Source: Beaufortia kweichowensis (Eukaryota; Chordata; Actinopteri; Cypriniformes; Gastromyzontidae). Taken from it: 64,000 bases of DNA. The notes below the pieces were generated by a model. It made no database searches. It worked only from the letters and a program-made list of their open reading frames with translations, and was not told the DNA's origin. The DNA lies in the NCBI GenBank assembly GCA_019155185.1, contig CM032797.1, positions 3,852,881 to 3,916,880 of the forward strand, written 5' to 3'. The translations under genes were made by a program, and so were the position numbers. Positions 29,325-43,897 of this stretch are shown here, in pieces; position 1 is the first letter of the stretch, and each line of letters begins with the position of its first letter.

Positions 29325-32300
29325 ATTAGTGCAAAGAAACATCCGTGAATGGTGAGTCAAAACACATTAAGCTAAGATTGTGAATTAACAGTTTCTTATG
29401 AACTTGCAACAACATTATGGATTGATAGTAAAGTGTGCCTCATTGTATTTTTTTCTTCATTTGCAGAAGAGATTCTGTGTCAAGGTGTGGACAGGTGAGT
29501 ATCAGTACTAATGTTAAACGAAAACAAGTTCGACTTTAGAAAGTTGTTAAATATGAAAGCTTGCTTTTACTATTTGCAGTGGTCCACTAACGTCTGGAAA
29601 TAATGTGGGAGGGCCTTGTGACTTCAGCATCCCGGTATATGCCTGTTCTTCGGTAAGTGTTTATCTCACCACATGCCAAATGCTTTTATTTGCGATGAGC
29701 CATGGCTCCCATCAAGTACTTTGTTCCTCTAACTCCTTAAATGTGTCCTTTCGTTCCAAGAATGTAGCGCTGTCCTCCGACGACCTTGCAACGCTGTTGA
29801 CTTGCAATCTGCCAAACAGTGCAGCCTATGGAGTGGAGATGTGGAAGCTTTTCTTTCAGAAGGTTGCAGGAGTGCTGGAAGGCGCTCTTTCAGAATACTC
29901 CAGTACTCCGGTAGGCAAAATCCCCCTTTTCTGAAACAAAAATAAAGCCCTGGCCCGCTGCCCGCTAATCACATGCCCCATTACTGTTACAGCCCCTGAG
30001 TGACATTCAGTCTGCATCCCATGTCCTGGATGCCATCGGAGAGGTGAAAGTCTACAACTTCAATGCTGCAGAGCTGACAGATGCGAGCTTCATTGGCACC
30101 TGGTTCAAGGAAAGGCTGAGGCCATTCTTGTCAGCAGTCTCTGGGGAACTTCTTTCCTGCCTTAGCTCCAAGAACTTCACTTGTGACACCTACCAAGTTG
30201 TGTAAGTGCAGCAAGTGCTGTGAGAAACGGGAAGGGTTTTTTTCGCAGCGTGAAGTCTTGCAATCGTTAACAATCGCTGATCTTCACTGATTTAGGGTGC
30301 AGGCTCTCAGCACGCAAGCATCGCTCATGAGTGTGGAGAAAAGCAAGCAGTCGCCAAGGAATTCATCATTCCCTTCCTCACCAGAGGTGACCTAGCAGGT
30401 AATTAAAGTCACAATACTATCTTGAGAGCATGTCTATTGTGCCGCAATAGTTTAGGCATTCTATAGCAACTGGGCTGGTCACAGCTATTTCAGCTAGCTT
30501 ACGGTTCAGTGGTGTTCTGATGAATATCCTTATTCCTGTGTGTGCAACCTAGATCCTGGCTGTCTTTCCAAAAGTCCAAGCAGCAGTGACTGGCTAGTGA
30601 ACAACTTTGGCCAATTCTCCAAATTTGCCACCTTGGAGGATCTGCAGAATCTAAATGAGAATTTCTCCAGTGTGAGTAACCTTTTACTTGCACCAGTTGC
30701 CCGTGTGGACAATTAATCGATAGTTTATTTATTAATGTTTAATGGTTTCATCAGTGATAACATCTCTCCATGTTGTGTTTCAGTTTGGATCGTTGGAACT
30801 GCTGACTCCCAGCCAAGCTGCTGAACTCGTACTGAGCTCTGGAGCGCTAGACAACACCGTTCAGATCAACGCTGTGTTCGACCCGCCTTGAGAATGGCGA
30901 CGCTTTCCAGAACGTGGATGAGTTTTTGACTGCACTGGTCACAGCTCCTGAGGCAAGTTGAGCGGTTAAGCCTTCCGTGTAGAAGCCACGTAGAGGTACA
31001 TGGCTTGCTTGAAATGACCTTGACGCTCTTGTGCTCGTGTCTCTGCAGATTCCTGATATCCTTCCTTCTGTGAGAGGCGTAATGATGAATCGGACCTTTC
31101 TCATCATCCACGTCAAGTTCCAGGAATTTGAGGCCGCTGACTGGGTTATGTGGTTCACCGTGAAGCTCACCCCAATCCTCTCCAGTTTCACCAAAGAAAT
31201 GCTAATAACAGCCACAGCTGAAATAAACTGCACCAACTACCATGTAGTGTGAGTAACTTCCGTCTGTTCTTTCACTGCAAAATACAAAAGCTCCTGGGAT
31301 ATAAAGGGTTTGAATTTGGGAGCTGGCAAAACCCTGTCAACATGTTCCTCTTATCACCCTCTGTGCCTTTCTGTTGCAGTGTTAAAGGACTGGACAAGGT
31401 GTTCTTCCAAATGGAATCCGCCAGGAGGCAGGAGATAACCAATGTTCTGGTAGAACACCTGAAGGACTTTTCCGCCAATTCAATGCAGCAGGTAAACTTT
31501 GCTGAAACTGTTGTTGCAGTGTTGCAGGGGTAGCATGCATTTGCAAGTGCTGTTGGAGCTTACAGCTCCCTATAGCTGTTTGTCAGTATCACAATGGGAC
31601 ACTGATGCAGGCACACCTGCCTCCACACCTTTCTTTAAAACAGATTGCAAGCAGAACGTTCACAGCGATGCCGAATGGCTGGACATCAACCTGGGCCCGT
31701 TCACTACACTGGCCAGTTACTCTGACCTTAAAGACTTGAACATCACTGTGGTAAATACACACATCCTTTTATGTTGCTATTGTCACGATGCTTTAGTTTC
31801 ATGCCTTTGGGCTGCACTGCCACTCGTGCTTAGAGGGGTGCAGAGAACAAAGCTCCGAGAGTCATGTACTGTGTCCTTGGTGGCGGGGTTTGTGTTTTTA
31901 CTTAGCTGGCAGTTCTGGAATCCCTCTCACCTGAGCAGAAAGCAGAGCTGCTGTTGGATCCGTCCACAGGTGCTCTTGAAAATGAGGCTGTGGTGGTGAA
32001 GGAGGTGTTGAGCAGCATCCTAGAATCCTCAGACAAGGCGCAGCTAGAAAAGTTCTTTGACACGTTTGTGGAAGTCACCAAGGAGGTATGTTGTTTTTGT
32101 TTTAATGTAGTTATCTAACATGGCCTAGACCAGTGTTGTGTTTGAACCAGCAAGCTACGCTACAAGTTCCTTCTGTGGTTCTGAAATGGCTCTTTTCCTC
32201 CATTTCCAGCAAAACATTAGCTACATCGCAAACACGGCTGTTCGAGACACAATGCTGAATATGACTTTGACGGCCCTTGCTCCCGTATTCCCCACCTTCC

Positions 32301-32911
32301 AAACCACTGACTACGAGCTGTGGTTTCAAGTCAATCTCGTGGTCCTGCTGGCTAGCTTCCGTCCTTCAGTTCTGGTGGTGATCCCCACCAACATCAGCTG
32401 TGACTCTTACAATGCAATGTGAGTGTAATTCCATTCCCTTTACGTTTCACCACGTTGGTTTTCTGCAACTTGTAAAAAGAAAATAAAAGGGTTAAAAGAT
32501 TAAAATTCTTTGGCTTGTTCAAACAGATTGCAAGGCCTAGAGACTGCTTTGGCACTTCTTCCATCTGAACTACAGGAGGAGCTAAAATCAAGCATAGACA
32601 TACTTCGTGAATCACCACCAGAAGGTATGGCATGACCTAAGGTTCTCTAAAGCATGTGGAAGGGGGGAATGAAAAGCGTTGTCAGTTCCTCAGACAAAAG
32701 ACCAAGAGCATTCTGAGAAAAAATCATGTTAATGTATGTTGTGTACAAGTGGCCTCCACCTGACAGATTTCTCTTGTCTCTGCTTTACTTTAGACTGCAC
32801 ACCTCCTCCCCTGCTGCTGTTGTAAGTACTTGATCGTTTGAAAAGCCTTTGGAGTTGAAAAAAAGCCCATAGAGGTTGTTTGTAACTGATATCTCTTATC
32901 TAATTGCTTTG

Positions 32912-32974
<63 letters not shown>

Positions 32975-35900
32975 ATTAGTGCAAAGAAACATCCGTGAAT
33001 GGTGAGTCAAAACACATTAAGCTAAGATTGTGAATTAACAGTTTCTTATGAACTTGCAACAACATTATGGATTGATAGTAAAGTGTGCCTCATTGTATTT
33101 TTTTTCTTCATTTGCAGAAGAGATTCTGTGTCAAGGTGTGGACAGGTGAGTATCAGTACTAATGTTAAACGAAAACAAGTTCGACTTTAGAAAGTTGTTA
33201 AATATGAAAGCTTGCTTTTACTATTTGCAGTGGTCCACTAACGTCTGGAAATAATGTGGGAGGGCCTTGTGACTTCAGCATCCCGGTATATGCCTGTTCT
33301 TCGGTAAGTGTTTATCTCACCACATGCCAAATGCTTTTATTTGGCGATTTGAGCCATGGCTCCCATCAAGTACTTTGTTCCTCTAACTCCTTAAATGTGT
33401 CCTTTCGTTTCCAAGAATGTAGCTGTCCTCCGACGACCTTGCAACGCTGTTGACTTGCAATCTGCCAAACAGTGCAGCCTATGGAGTGGAGATGTGGAAG
33501 CTTTTCTTTCAGAAGGTTGCAGGAGTGCTGGAAGGCGCTCTTTCAGAATACTCCAGTACTCCGGTAGGCAAAATCCCCCTTTTCTGAAACAAAAATAAAG
33601 CCCTGGCCCGCTGCCCGCTAATCACATGCCCCATTACTGTTACAGCCCCTGAGTGACATTCAGTCTGCATCCCATGTCCTGGATGCCATCGGAGAGGTGA
33701 AAGTCTACAACTTCAATGCTGCAGAGCTGACAGATGCGAGCTTCATTGGCACCTGGTTCAAGGAAAGGCTGAGGCCATTCTTGTCAGCAGTCTCTGGGGA
33801 ACTTCTTTCCTGCCTTAGCTCCAAGAACTTCACTTGTGACACCTACCAAGTTGTGTAAGTGCAGCAAGTGCTGTGAGAAACGGGAAGGGTTTTTTTCGCA
33901 GCGTGAAGTCTTGCAATCGTTAACAATCGCTGATCTTCACTGATTTAGGGTGCAGGCTCTCAGCACGCAAGCATCGCTCATGAGTGTGGAGAAAAAGCAA
34001 GCAGTCGTCAAGGAATTCATCATTCCCTTCCTCACCAGAGGTGACCTAGCAGGTAATTAAAGTCACAATACTATCTTGAGAGCATGTCTATTGTGCCGCA
34101 ATAGTTTAGGCATTCTATAGCAACTGGGCTGGTCACAGCTATTTCAGCTAGCTTACGGTTCAGTGGTGTTCTGATGAATATCCTTATTCCTGTGTGTGCA
34201 ACCTAGATCCTGGCTGTGTTTCCAAAAGTCCAAGCAGCAGTGACTGGCTAGTGAACAACTTTGGCCAATTCTCCAAATTTGCCACCTTGGAGGATCTGCA
34301 GAATCTAAATGAGAATTTCTCCAGTGTGAGTAACCTTTTACTTGCACCAGTTGCCCGTGTGGACAATTAATCGATAGTTTATTTATTAATGTTTAATGGT
34401 TTCATCAGTGATAACATCTCTCCATGTTGTGTTTCAGTTTGGATCGTTGGAACTGCTGACTCCCAGCCAAGCTGCTGAACTCGTACTGAGCTCTGGGCGC
34501 TAGACAACACCGCTCAGATCAACGCTGTGTTCGACCGCCTTGAGAATGGCTTATCTTTCCAGAACGTGGATGAGTTTTTGACTGCACTGGTCACAGCTCC
34601 TGAGGCAAGTTGAGCGGTTAAGCCTTCCGTGTAGAAGCCACGTAGAGGTACATGGCTTGCTTGAAATGACCTTGACGCTCTTGTGCTCGTGTCTCTGCAG
34701 ATTCCTGATATCCTTCCTTCTGTGAGAGACGTAATGATGAATCGGACCTTTCTCATCATCCACGTCAAGTTCCAGGAATTTGAGGCCGCTGACTGGGTTA
34801 TGTGGTTCACCGTGAAGCTCACCCCAATCCTCTCCAGTTTCACCAAAGAAATGCTAATAACAGCCACAGCTGAAATAAACTGCACCAACTACCACGTAGT
34901 GTGAGTAACTTTGTCTGTTCTTTCACTGCAAAATACAAAAGCTCCTGGGATATAAAGGGTTTGAATTTGGGAGCTGGCAAAACCCTGTCAACATGTTCCT
35001 CTTATCACCCTCTGTGCCTTTCTGTTGCAGTGTTAAAGGACTGGACAAGGTGTTCTTCCAAATGGAATCCGCCAGGAGGCAGGAGATAACCAATGTTCTG
35101 ATAGAACACCTGAAGGACTTTTCCGCCCAATTCAATGCAGCAGGTAAACTTTGCTGAAACTGTTGTTGCAGTGTTGCAGGGGTAGCATGCATTTGCAAGT
35201 GCTGTTGGAGCTTACAGCTCCCTATAGCTGTTTGTCAGTATCACAATGGGACACTGATGCAGGCACACCTGCCTCCACACCTTTCTTTAAAAACAGATTG
35301 CAAGCAGAACGTTCACAGCGATGCCGAATGGCTGGACATCAACCTGGGCCCGTTCACTACACTGGCCAGTTACTCTGACCTTAAAGACTTGAACATCACT
35401 GTGGTAAATACACACATCCTTTTATGTTGCTATTGTCACGATGCTTTAGTTTCATGCCTTTGGGCTGCACTGCCACTCGTGCTTAGAGGGGTGCAGAGAA
35501 CAAAGCTCCGAGAGTCATGTACTGTGTCCTTGGTGGCGGGGTTTGTGTTTACCTTAGCTGGCAGTTCTGGAATCCCTCTCACCTGAGCAGAAAGCAGAGC
35601 TGCTGTTGGATCCGTCCACAGGTGCTCTTGAAAATGAGGCCGTGGTGAAGGAGGTGTTGAGCAGCATCCTAGAATCCTCAGACAAGGCGCAGCTAGAAAA
35701 GTTCTTTGACACGTTTGTGGAAGTCACCAAGGAGGTATGTTGTTTTTGTTTTAATGTAGTTATCTAACATGGCCTAGACCAGTGTTGTGTTTGAACCAGC
35801 AAGCTACGCTACAAGTTCCTTCTGTGGTTCTGAAATGGCTCTTTTCCTCCATTTCCAGCAAAACATTAGCTACATCGCAAACACGGCTGTTCGAGACACA

Positions 35901-36569
35901 ATGCTGAATATGACTTTGACGGCCCTTGCTCCCGTGATTCCCCACCTTCCAAACCACTGACTACGAGCTGTGGTTTCAAGTCAATCTCGTGGTCCTGCTG
36001 GCTAGCTTCCGTCCTTCAGTTCTGGTGGTTATCCCCACCAACATCAGCTGTGACTCTTACAATGCAATGTGAGTGTAATTCCATTCCCTTTACGTTTCAC
36101 CACGTTGGTTTTCTGCAACTTGTAAAAAGAAAATAAAAGGGTTAAAAGATTAAAATTCTTTGGCTTGTTCAAACAGATTGCAAGGCCTAGAGACTGCTTT
36201 GGCACTTCTTCCATCTGAACTACAGGAGGAGCTAAAATCAAGCATAGACATACTTCGTGAATCACCACCAGAAGGTATGGCATGACCTAAGGTTCTCTAA
36301 AGCATGTGGAAGGGGGGAATGAAAAGCGTTGTCAGTTCCTCAGACAAAAGACCAAGAGCATTCTGAGAAAAAATCATGTTAATGTATGTTGTGTACAAGT
36401 GGCCTCCACCTGACAGATTTCTCTTTGTCTCTGCTTTACTTTAGACTGCACACCTCCTCCCCCTGCTGCTGCTGTAAGTACTTGATCGTTTGAAAAGCCT
36501 TTGGAGTTGAAAAAAGCCCATAGAGGTTGTTTGTAACTGATATCTCTTATCTAATTGCTTTGCCTTCTC

Positions 36570-36625
<56 letters not shown>

Positions 36626-39600
36626 ATTAGTGCAAAGAAACATCCGTGAATGGTGAGTCAAAACACATTAAGCTAAGATTGTGAATTAACAGTTTCTTAT
36701 GAACTTGCAACAACATTATGGATTGATAGTAAAGTGTGCCTCATTGTATTTTTTTCTTCATTTGCAGAAGAGATTCTGTGTCAAGGTGTGGACAGGTGAG
36801 TATCAGTACTAATGTTAAACGAAAACAAGTTCGACTTTAGAAAGTTGTTAAATATGAAAGCTTGCTTTTACTATTTGCAGTGGTCCACTAACGTCTGGAA
36901 ATAATGTGGGAGGGCCTTGTGACTTCAGCATCCCGGTATATGCCTGTTCTTCGGTAAGTGTTTATCTCACCACATGCCAAATGCTTTTATTTGCGACGTG
37001 AGCCATGGCTCCCATCAAGTACTTTGTTCCTCTAACTCCTTAAATGTGTCCTTTCGCTTTCAAGAATGTAGCTGTCCTCCGACGACCTTGCAACGCTGTT
37101 GACTTGCAATCTGCCAAACAGTGCAGCCTATGGAGTGGAGATGTGGAAGCTTTTCTTTCAGAAGGTTGCAGGAGTGCTGGAAGGCTTCTTTCAGAATACT
37201 CCAGTACTCGGGTAGGCAAAATCCCCTTTCTGAAAACAAAAATAAAGCCCTGGCCCGCTGCCCGCTAATCACATGCCCCATTACTGTTACAGCCCCTGAG
37301 TGACATTCAGTCTGCATCCCATGTCCTGGATGCCATCGGAGAGGTGAAAGTCTACAACTTCAATGCTGCAGAGCTGACAAATGCGAGCTTCATTGGCACC
37401 TGGTTCAAGGAAAGGCTGAGGCCATTCTTGTCAGCAGTCTCTGGGGAACTTCTTTCCTGCCTTAGCTCCAAGAACTTCACTTGTGACACCTACCAAGTTG
37501 TGTAAGTGCAGCAAGTGCTGTGAGAAACAGGAAGGGTTTTTTCGCGAGCGTGAAGTCTTGCAATCGTTAACAATCGCTGATCTTCACTGATTTAGGGTGC
37601 AGGCTCTCAGCACGCAAGCATCGCTCATGAGTGTGGAGAAAAAGCAAGCAGTCGTCAAGGAATTCATCATTCCCTTCCTCACCAGAGGTGACCTAGCAGG
37701 TAATTAAAGTCACAATACTATCTTGAGAGCATGTCTATTGTGCCGCAATAGTTTAGGCATTCTATAGCAACTGGGCTGGTCACAGCTATTTCAGCTAGCT
37801 TACGGTTCAGTGGTGTTCTGATGAATATCCTTATTCCTGTGTGTGCAACCTAGATCCTGGCTGTGTTTCCAAAAGTCCAAGCAGCAGTGACTGGCTAGTG
37901 AACAACTTTGGCCAATTCTCCAAATTTGCCACCTTGGAGGATCTGCAGAATCTAAATGAGAATTTCTCCAGTGTGAGTAACCTTTTACTTGCACCAGTTG
38001 CCCGTGTGGACAATTAATCGATAGTTTATTTATTAATGTTTAATGGTTTCATCAGTGATAACATCTCTCCATGTTGTGTTTCAGTTTGGATCGTTGGAAC
38101 TGCTGACTCCCAGCCAAGCTGCTGAACTCGTACTGAGCTCTGGAGCGCTAGACAACACCGTTCAGATCAACGCTGTGTTCGACCGCCTTGAGAATGGCGA
38201 CGCTTTCCAGAACGTGGATGAGTTTTTGACTGCACTGGTCACAGCTCCTGAGGCAAGTTGAGCAGTTAAGCCTTCCGTGTAGAAGCCACGTAGAGGTACA
38301 TGGCTTGCTTGAAATGACCTTGACGCTCTTGTGCTCGTGTCTCTGCAGATTCCTGATATCCTTCCTTCTGTGAGAGACGTAATGATGAATCGGACCTTTC
38401 TCATCATCCACGTCAAGTTCCAGGAATTTGAGGCCGCTGACTGGGTTATGTGGTTCACCGTGAAGCTCACCCCAATCCTCTCCAGTTTCACCAAAGAAAT
38501 GCTAATAACAGCCACAGCTGAAATAAACTGCACCAACTACCATGTAGTGTGAGTAACTCCGTCTGTTCTTTCACTGCAAAATACAAAAGCTCCTGGGATA
38601 TAAAGGGTTTGAATTTGGGAGCTGGCAAAACCCTGTCAACATGTTCCTCTTATCACCCTCTGTGCCTTTCTGTTGCAGTGTTAAAGGACTGGACAAGGTG
38701 TTCTTCCAAATGGAATCCGCCAGGAGGCAGGAGATAACCAATGTTCTGGTAGAACACCTGAAGGACTTTTCCGCCCAATTCAATGCAGCAGGTAAACTTT
38801 GCTGAAACTGTTGTTGCAGTGTTGCAGGGGTAGCATGCATTTGCAAGTGCTGTTGGAGCTTACAGCTCCCTATAGCTGTTTGTCAGTATCACAATGGGAC
38901 ACTGATGCAGGCACACCTGCCTCCACACCTTTCTTTAAAAACAGATTGCAAGCAGAACGTTCACAGCGATGCCGAATGGCTGGACATCAACCTGGGCCCG
39001 TTCACTACACTGGCCAGTTACTCTGACCTTAAAGACTTGAACATCACTGTGGTAAATACACACATCCTTTTTATGTTGCTATTGTCACGATGCTTTAGTT
39101 TCATGCCTTTGGGCTGCACTGCCACTCGTGCTTAGAGGGGTGCAGAGAACAAAGCTCCGAGAGTCATGTACTGTGTCCTTGGTGGCGGGTTTGTGTTTAC
39201 CTTTAGCTGGCAGTTCTGGAATCCCTCTCACCTGAGCAGAAAGCAGAGCTGCTGTTGGATCCGTCCACAGGTGCTCTTGAAAATGAGGCCGTGGTGAAGG
39301 AGGTGTTGAGCAGCATCCTAGAATCCTCAGACAAGGCGCAGCTAGAAAAGTTCTTTGACACGTTTGTGGAAGTCACCAAGGAGGTATGTTGTTTTTGTTT
39401 TAATGTAGTTATCTAACATGGCCTAGACCAGTGTTGTGTTTGAACCAGCAAGCTACGCTACAAGTTCCTTCTGTGGTTCTGAAATGGCTCTTTTCCTCCA
39501 TTTCCAGCAAAACATTAGCTACATCGCAAACACGGCTGTTCGAGACACAATGCTGAATATGACTTTGACGGCCCTTGCTCCCGTATTCCCCACCTTCCAA

Positions 39601-40217
39601 ACCACTGACTACGAGCTGTGGTTTCAAGTCAATCTCGTGGTCCTGCTGGCTAGCTTCCGTCCTTCAGTTCTGGTGGTGATCCCCACCAACATCAGCTGTG
39701 ACTCTTACAATGCAATGTGAGTGTAATTCCATTCCCTTTACGTTTCACCACGTTGGTTTTCTGCAACTTGTAAAAAGAAAATAAAAGGGTTAAAAGATTA
39801 AAATTCTTTGGCTTGTTCAAACAGATTGCAAGGCCTAGAGACTGCTTTGGCACTTCTTCCATCTGAACTACAGGAGGAGCTAAAATCAAGCATAGACATA
39901 CTTCGTGAATCACCACCAGAAGGTATGGCATGACCTAAGGTTCTCTAAAGCATGTGGAAGGGGGGAATGAAAAGCGTTGTCAGTTCCTCAGACAAAAGAC
40001 CAAGAGCATTCTGAGAAAAATTCATGTTAATGTATGTTGTGTACAAGTGGCCTCCACCTGACAGATTTCTCTTTGTCTCTGCTTTACTTTAGACTGCACA
40101 CCTCCTCCCCCTGCTGCTGTTGTAAGTACTTGATCGTTTGAAAAGCCTTTGGAGTTGAAAAAAGCCCATAGAGGTTGTTTGTAACTGATATCTCTTATCT
40201 AATTGCTTTGCCTTCTC

Positions 40218-40269
<52 letters not shown>

Positions 40270-43200
40270 ATTAGTGCAAAGAAACATCCGTGAATGGTGA
40301 GTCAAAACACATTAAGCTAAGATTGTGAATTAACAGTTTCTTATGAACTTGCAACAACATTATGGATTGATAGTAATGTGTGCCTCATTGTATTTTTTTC
40401 TTCATTTGCAGAAGAGATTCTGTGTCAAGGTGTGGACAGGTGAGTATCAGTACTAATGTTAAACGAAAACAAGTTCGACTTTAGAAAGTTGTTAAATATG
40501 AAAGCTTGCTTTTACTATTTGCAGTGGTCCACTAACGTCTGGAAATAATGTGGGAGGGCCTTGTGACTTCAGCATCCCGGTATATGCCTGTTCTTCGGTA
40601 AGTGTTTATCTCACCACATGCCAAATGCTTTTATTTGCGATGAGCCATGGCTCCCATCAAGTACTTTGTTCCTCTAACTCCTTAAATGTGTCCTTTCGTT
40701 CCAAGAATGTAGCTGTCCTCCGACGACCTTGCAACGCTGTTGACTTGCAATCTGCCAAACAGTGCAGCCTATGGAGTGGAGATGTGGAAGCTTTTCTTTC
40801 AGAAGGTTGCAGGAGTGCTGGAAGGCGCTCTTTCAGAATACTCCAGTACTCCGGTAGGCAAAATCCCCCTTTTCTGAAACAAAAATAAAGCCCTGGCCCG
40901 CTGCCCGCTAATCACATGCCCCATTACTGTTACAGCCCCTGAGTGACATTCAGTCTGCATCCCATGTCCTGGATGCCATCGGAGAGGTGAAAGTCTACAA
41001 CTTCAATGCTGCAGAGCTGACAGATGCGAGCTTCATTGGCACCTGGTTCAAGGAAAGGCTGAGGCCATTCTTGTCAGCAGTCTCTGGGGAACTTCTTTCC
41101 TGCCTTAGCTCCAAGAACTTCACTTGTGACACCTACCAAGTTGTGTAAGTGCAGCAAGTGCTGTGAGAAACGGGAAGGGTTTTTTCGCAGCGTGAAGTCT
41201 TGCAATCGTTAACAATCGCTGATCTTCACTGATTTAGGGTGCAGGCTCTCAGCACGCAAGCATCGCCATGAGTGTGGAGAAAAGCAAGCAGTCGTCAAGG
41301 AATTCATCATTCCCTTCCTCACCAGAGGTGACCTAGCAGGTAATTAAAGTCACAATACTATCTTGAGAGCATGTCTATTGTGCCGCAATAGTTTAGGCAT
41401 TCTATAGCAACTGGGCTGGTCACAGCTATTTCCAGCTAGCTTACGGTTCAGTGGTGTTCTGATGAATATCCTTATTCCTGTGTGTGCAACCTAGATCCTG
41501 GCTGTGTTTCCAAAAGTCCAAGCAGCAGTGACTGGCTAGTGAACAACTTTGGCCAATTCTCCAAATTTGCCACCTTGGAGGATCTGCAGAATCTAAATGA
41601 GAATTTCTCCAGTGTGAGTAACCTTTTACTTGCACCAGTTGCCCGTGTGGACAATTAATCGATAGTTTATTTATTAATGTTTAATGGTTTCATCAGTGAT
41701 TACATCTCTCCATGTTGTGTTTCAGTTTGGATCTTTGGAACTGCTGACTCCCAGCCAAGCTGCTGAACTCGTACTGAGCTCTGGGCTAGACAACACCGCT
41801 CAGATCAACGCTGTGTTCGACCGCCTTGAGAATGGTGACGCTTTCCAGAACGTGGATGAGTTTTTGACTGCACTGGTCACAGCTCCTGAGGCAAGTTGAG
41901 CGGTTAAGCCTTCCGTGTAGAAGCCACGTAGAGGTACATGGCTTGCTTGAAATGACCTTGACGCTCTTGTGCTCGTGTCTCTGCAGATTCCTGATATCCT
42001 TCCTTCTGTGAGAGACGTAATGATGAATCGGACCTTTCTCATCATCCACGTCAAGTTCCAGGAATTTGAGGCCGCTGACTGGATTATGTGGTTCACCGTG
42101 AAGCTCACCCCAATCCTCTCCAGTTTCACCAAAGAAATGCTAATAACAGCCACAGCTGAAATAAACTGCACCAACTACCATGTAGTGTGAGTAACTCCGT
42201 CTGTTCTTTCACTGCAAAATACAAAAGCTCCTGGGATATAAAGGGTTTGAATTTGGGAGCTGGCAAAACCCTGTCAACATGTTCCTCTTATCACCCTCTG
42301 TGCCTTTCTGTTGCAGTGTTAAAGGACTGGACAAGGTGTTCTTCCAAATGGAATCCGCCAGGAGGCAGGAGATAACCAATGTTCTGGTAGAACACCTGAA
42401 GGACTTTTCCGCCCAATTCAATGCAGCAGGTAAACTTTGCTGAAACTGTTGTTGCAGTGTTGCAGGGTAGCATGCATTTGCAAGTGCTGTTGGAGCTTAC
42501 AGCTCCCTATAGCTGTTTGTCAGTATCACAATGGGACACTGATGCAGGCACACCTGCCTCCACACCTTTCTTTAAAAACAGATTGCAAGCAGAACGTTCA
42601 CAGCGATGCCGAATGGCTGGACATCAACCTGGGCCCGTTCACTACACTGGCCAGTTACTCTGACCTTAAAGACTTGAACATCACTGTGGTAAATACACAC
42701 ATCCTTTTTATGTTGCTATTGTCACGATGCTTTAGTTTCATGCCTTTGGGCTGCACTGCCACTGTGCTTAGAGGGGTGCAGAGAACAAAGCTCTCCGAGA
42801 GTCATGTACTGTGTCCTTGGTGGCGGGGTTTGTGTTTACCTTAGCTGGCAGTTCTGGAATCCCTCTCACCTGAGCAGAAAGCAGAGCTGCTGTTGGATCC
42901 GTCCACAGGTGCTCTTGAAAATGAGGCCGTGGTGAAGGAGGTGTTGAGCAGCATCCTAGAATCCTCAGACAAGCAGCTAGAAAAGTTCTTTGACACATTT
43001 GTGGAAGTCACCAAGGAGGTATGTTGTTTTTTGTTTTAATGTAGTTATCTAACATGGCCTAGACCAGTGTTGTGTTTGAACCAGCAAGCTACGCTACAAG
43101 TTCCTTCTGTGGTTCTGAAATGGCTCTTTTCCTCCATTTCCAGCAAAACATTAGCTACATCGCAAACACGGCTGTTCGAGACACAATGCTGAATATGACT

Positions 43201-43854
43201 TTGACGGCCCTTGCTCCCGTATTCCCCACCTTCCAAACCACTGACTACGAGCTGTGGTTTCAAGTCAATCTCGTGGCCCTGCTGGCTAGCTTCCGTCCTT
43301 CAGTTCTGGTGGTGATCCCCACCAACATCAGCTGTGACTCTTACAATGCAATGTGAGTGTAATTCCATTCCCTTTACGTTTCACCACGTTGGTTTTCTGC
43401 AACTTGTAAAAAGAAAATAAAAGGGTTAAAAGATTAAAATTCTTTGGCTTAGTTCAAACAGATTGCAAGGCCTAGAGACTGCTTTGGCACTTCTTCCATC
43501 TGAACTACAGGAGGAGCTAAAATCAAGCATAGACATACTTCGTGAATCACCACCAGAAGGTATGGCATGACCTAAGGTTCTCTAAAGCATGTGGAAGGGG
43601 GGAATGAAAAGCGTTGTCAGTTCCTCAGACAAAAGACCAAGAGCATTCTGAGAAAAAATCATGTTAATGTATGTTGTGTACAAGTGGCCTCCACCTGACA
43701 GATTTCTCTTTGTCTCTGCTTTACTTTAGACTGCACACCTCCTCCCCCTGCTGCTGTTGTAAGTACTTGATCGTTTGAAAAGCCTTTGGAGTTGAAAAAA
43801 GCCCATAGAGGTTGTTTGTAACTGATATCTCTTATCTAATTGCTTTGCCTTCTC

Positions 43855-43897
<43 letters not shown>

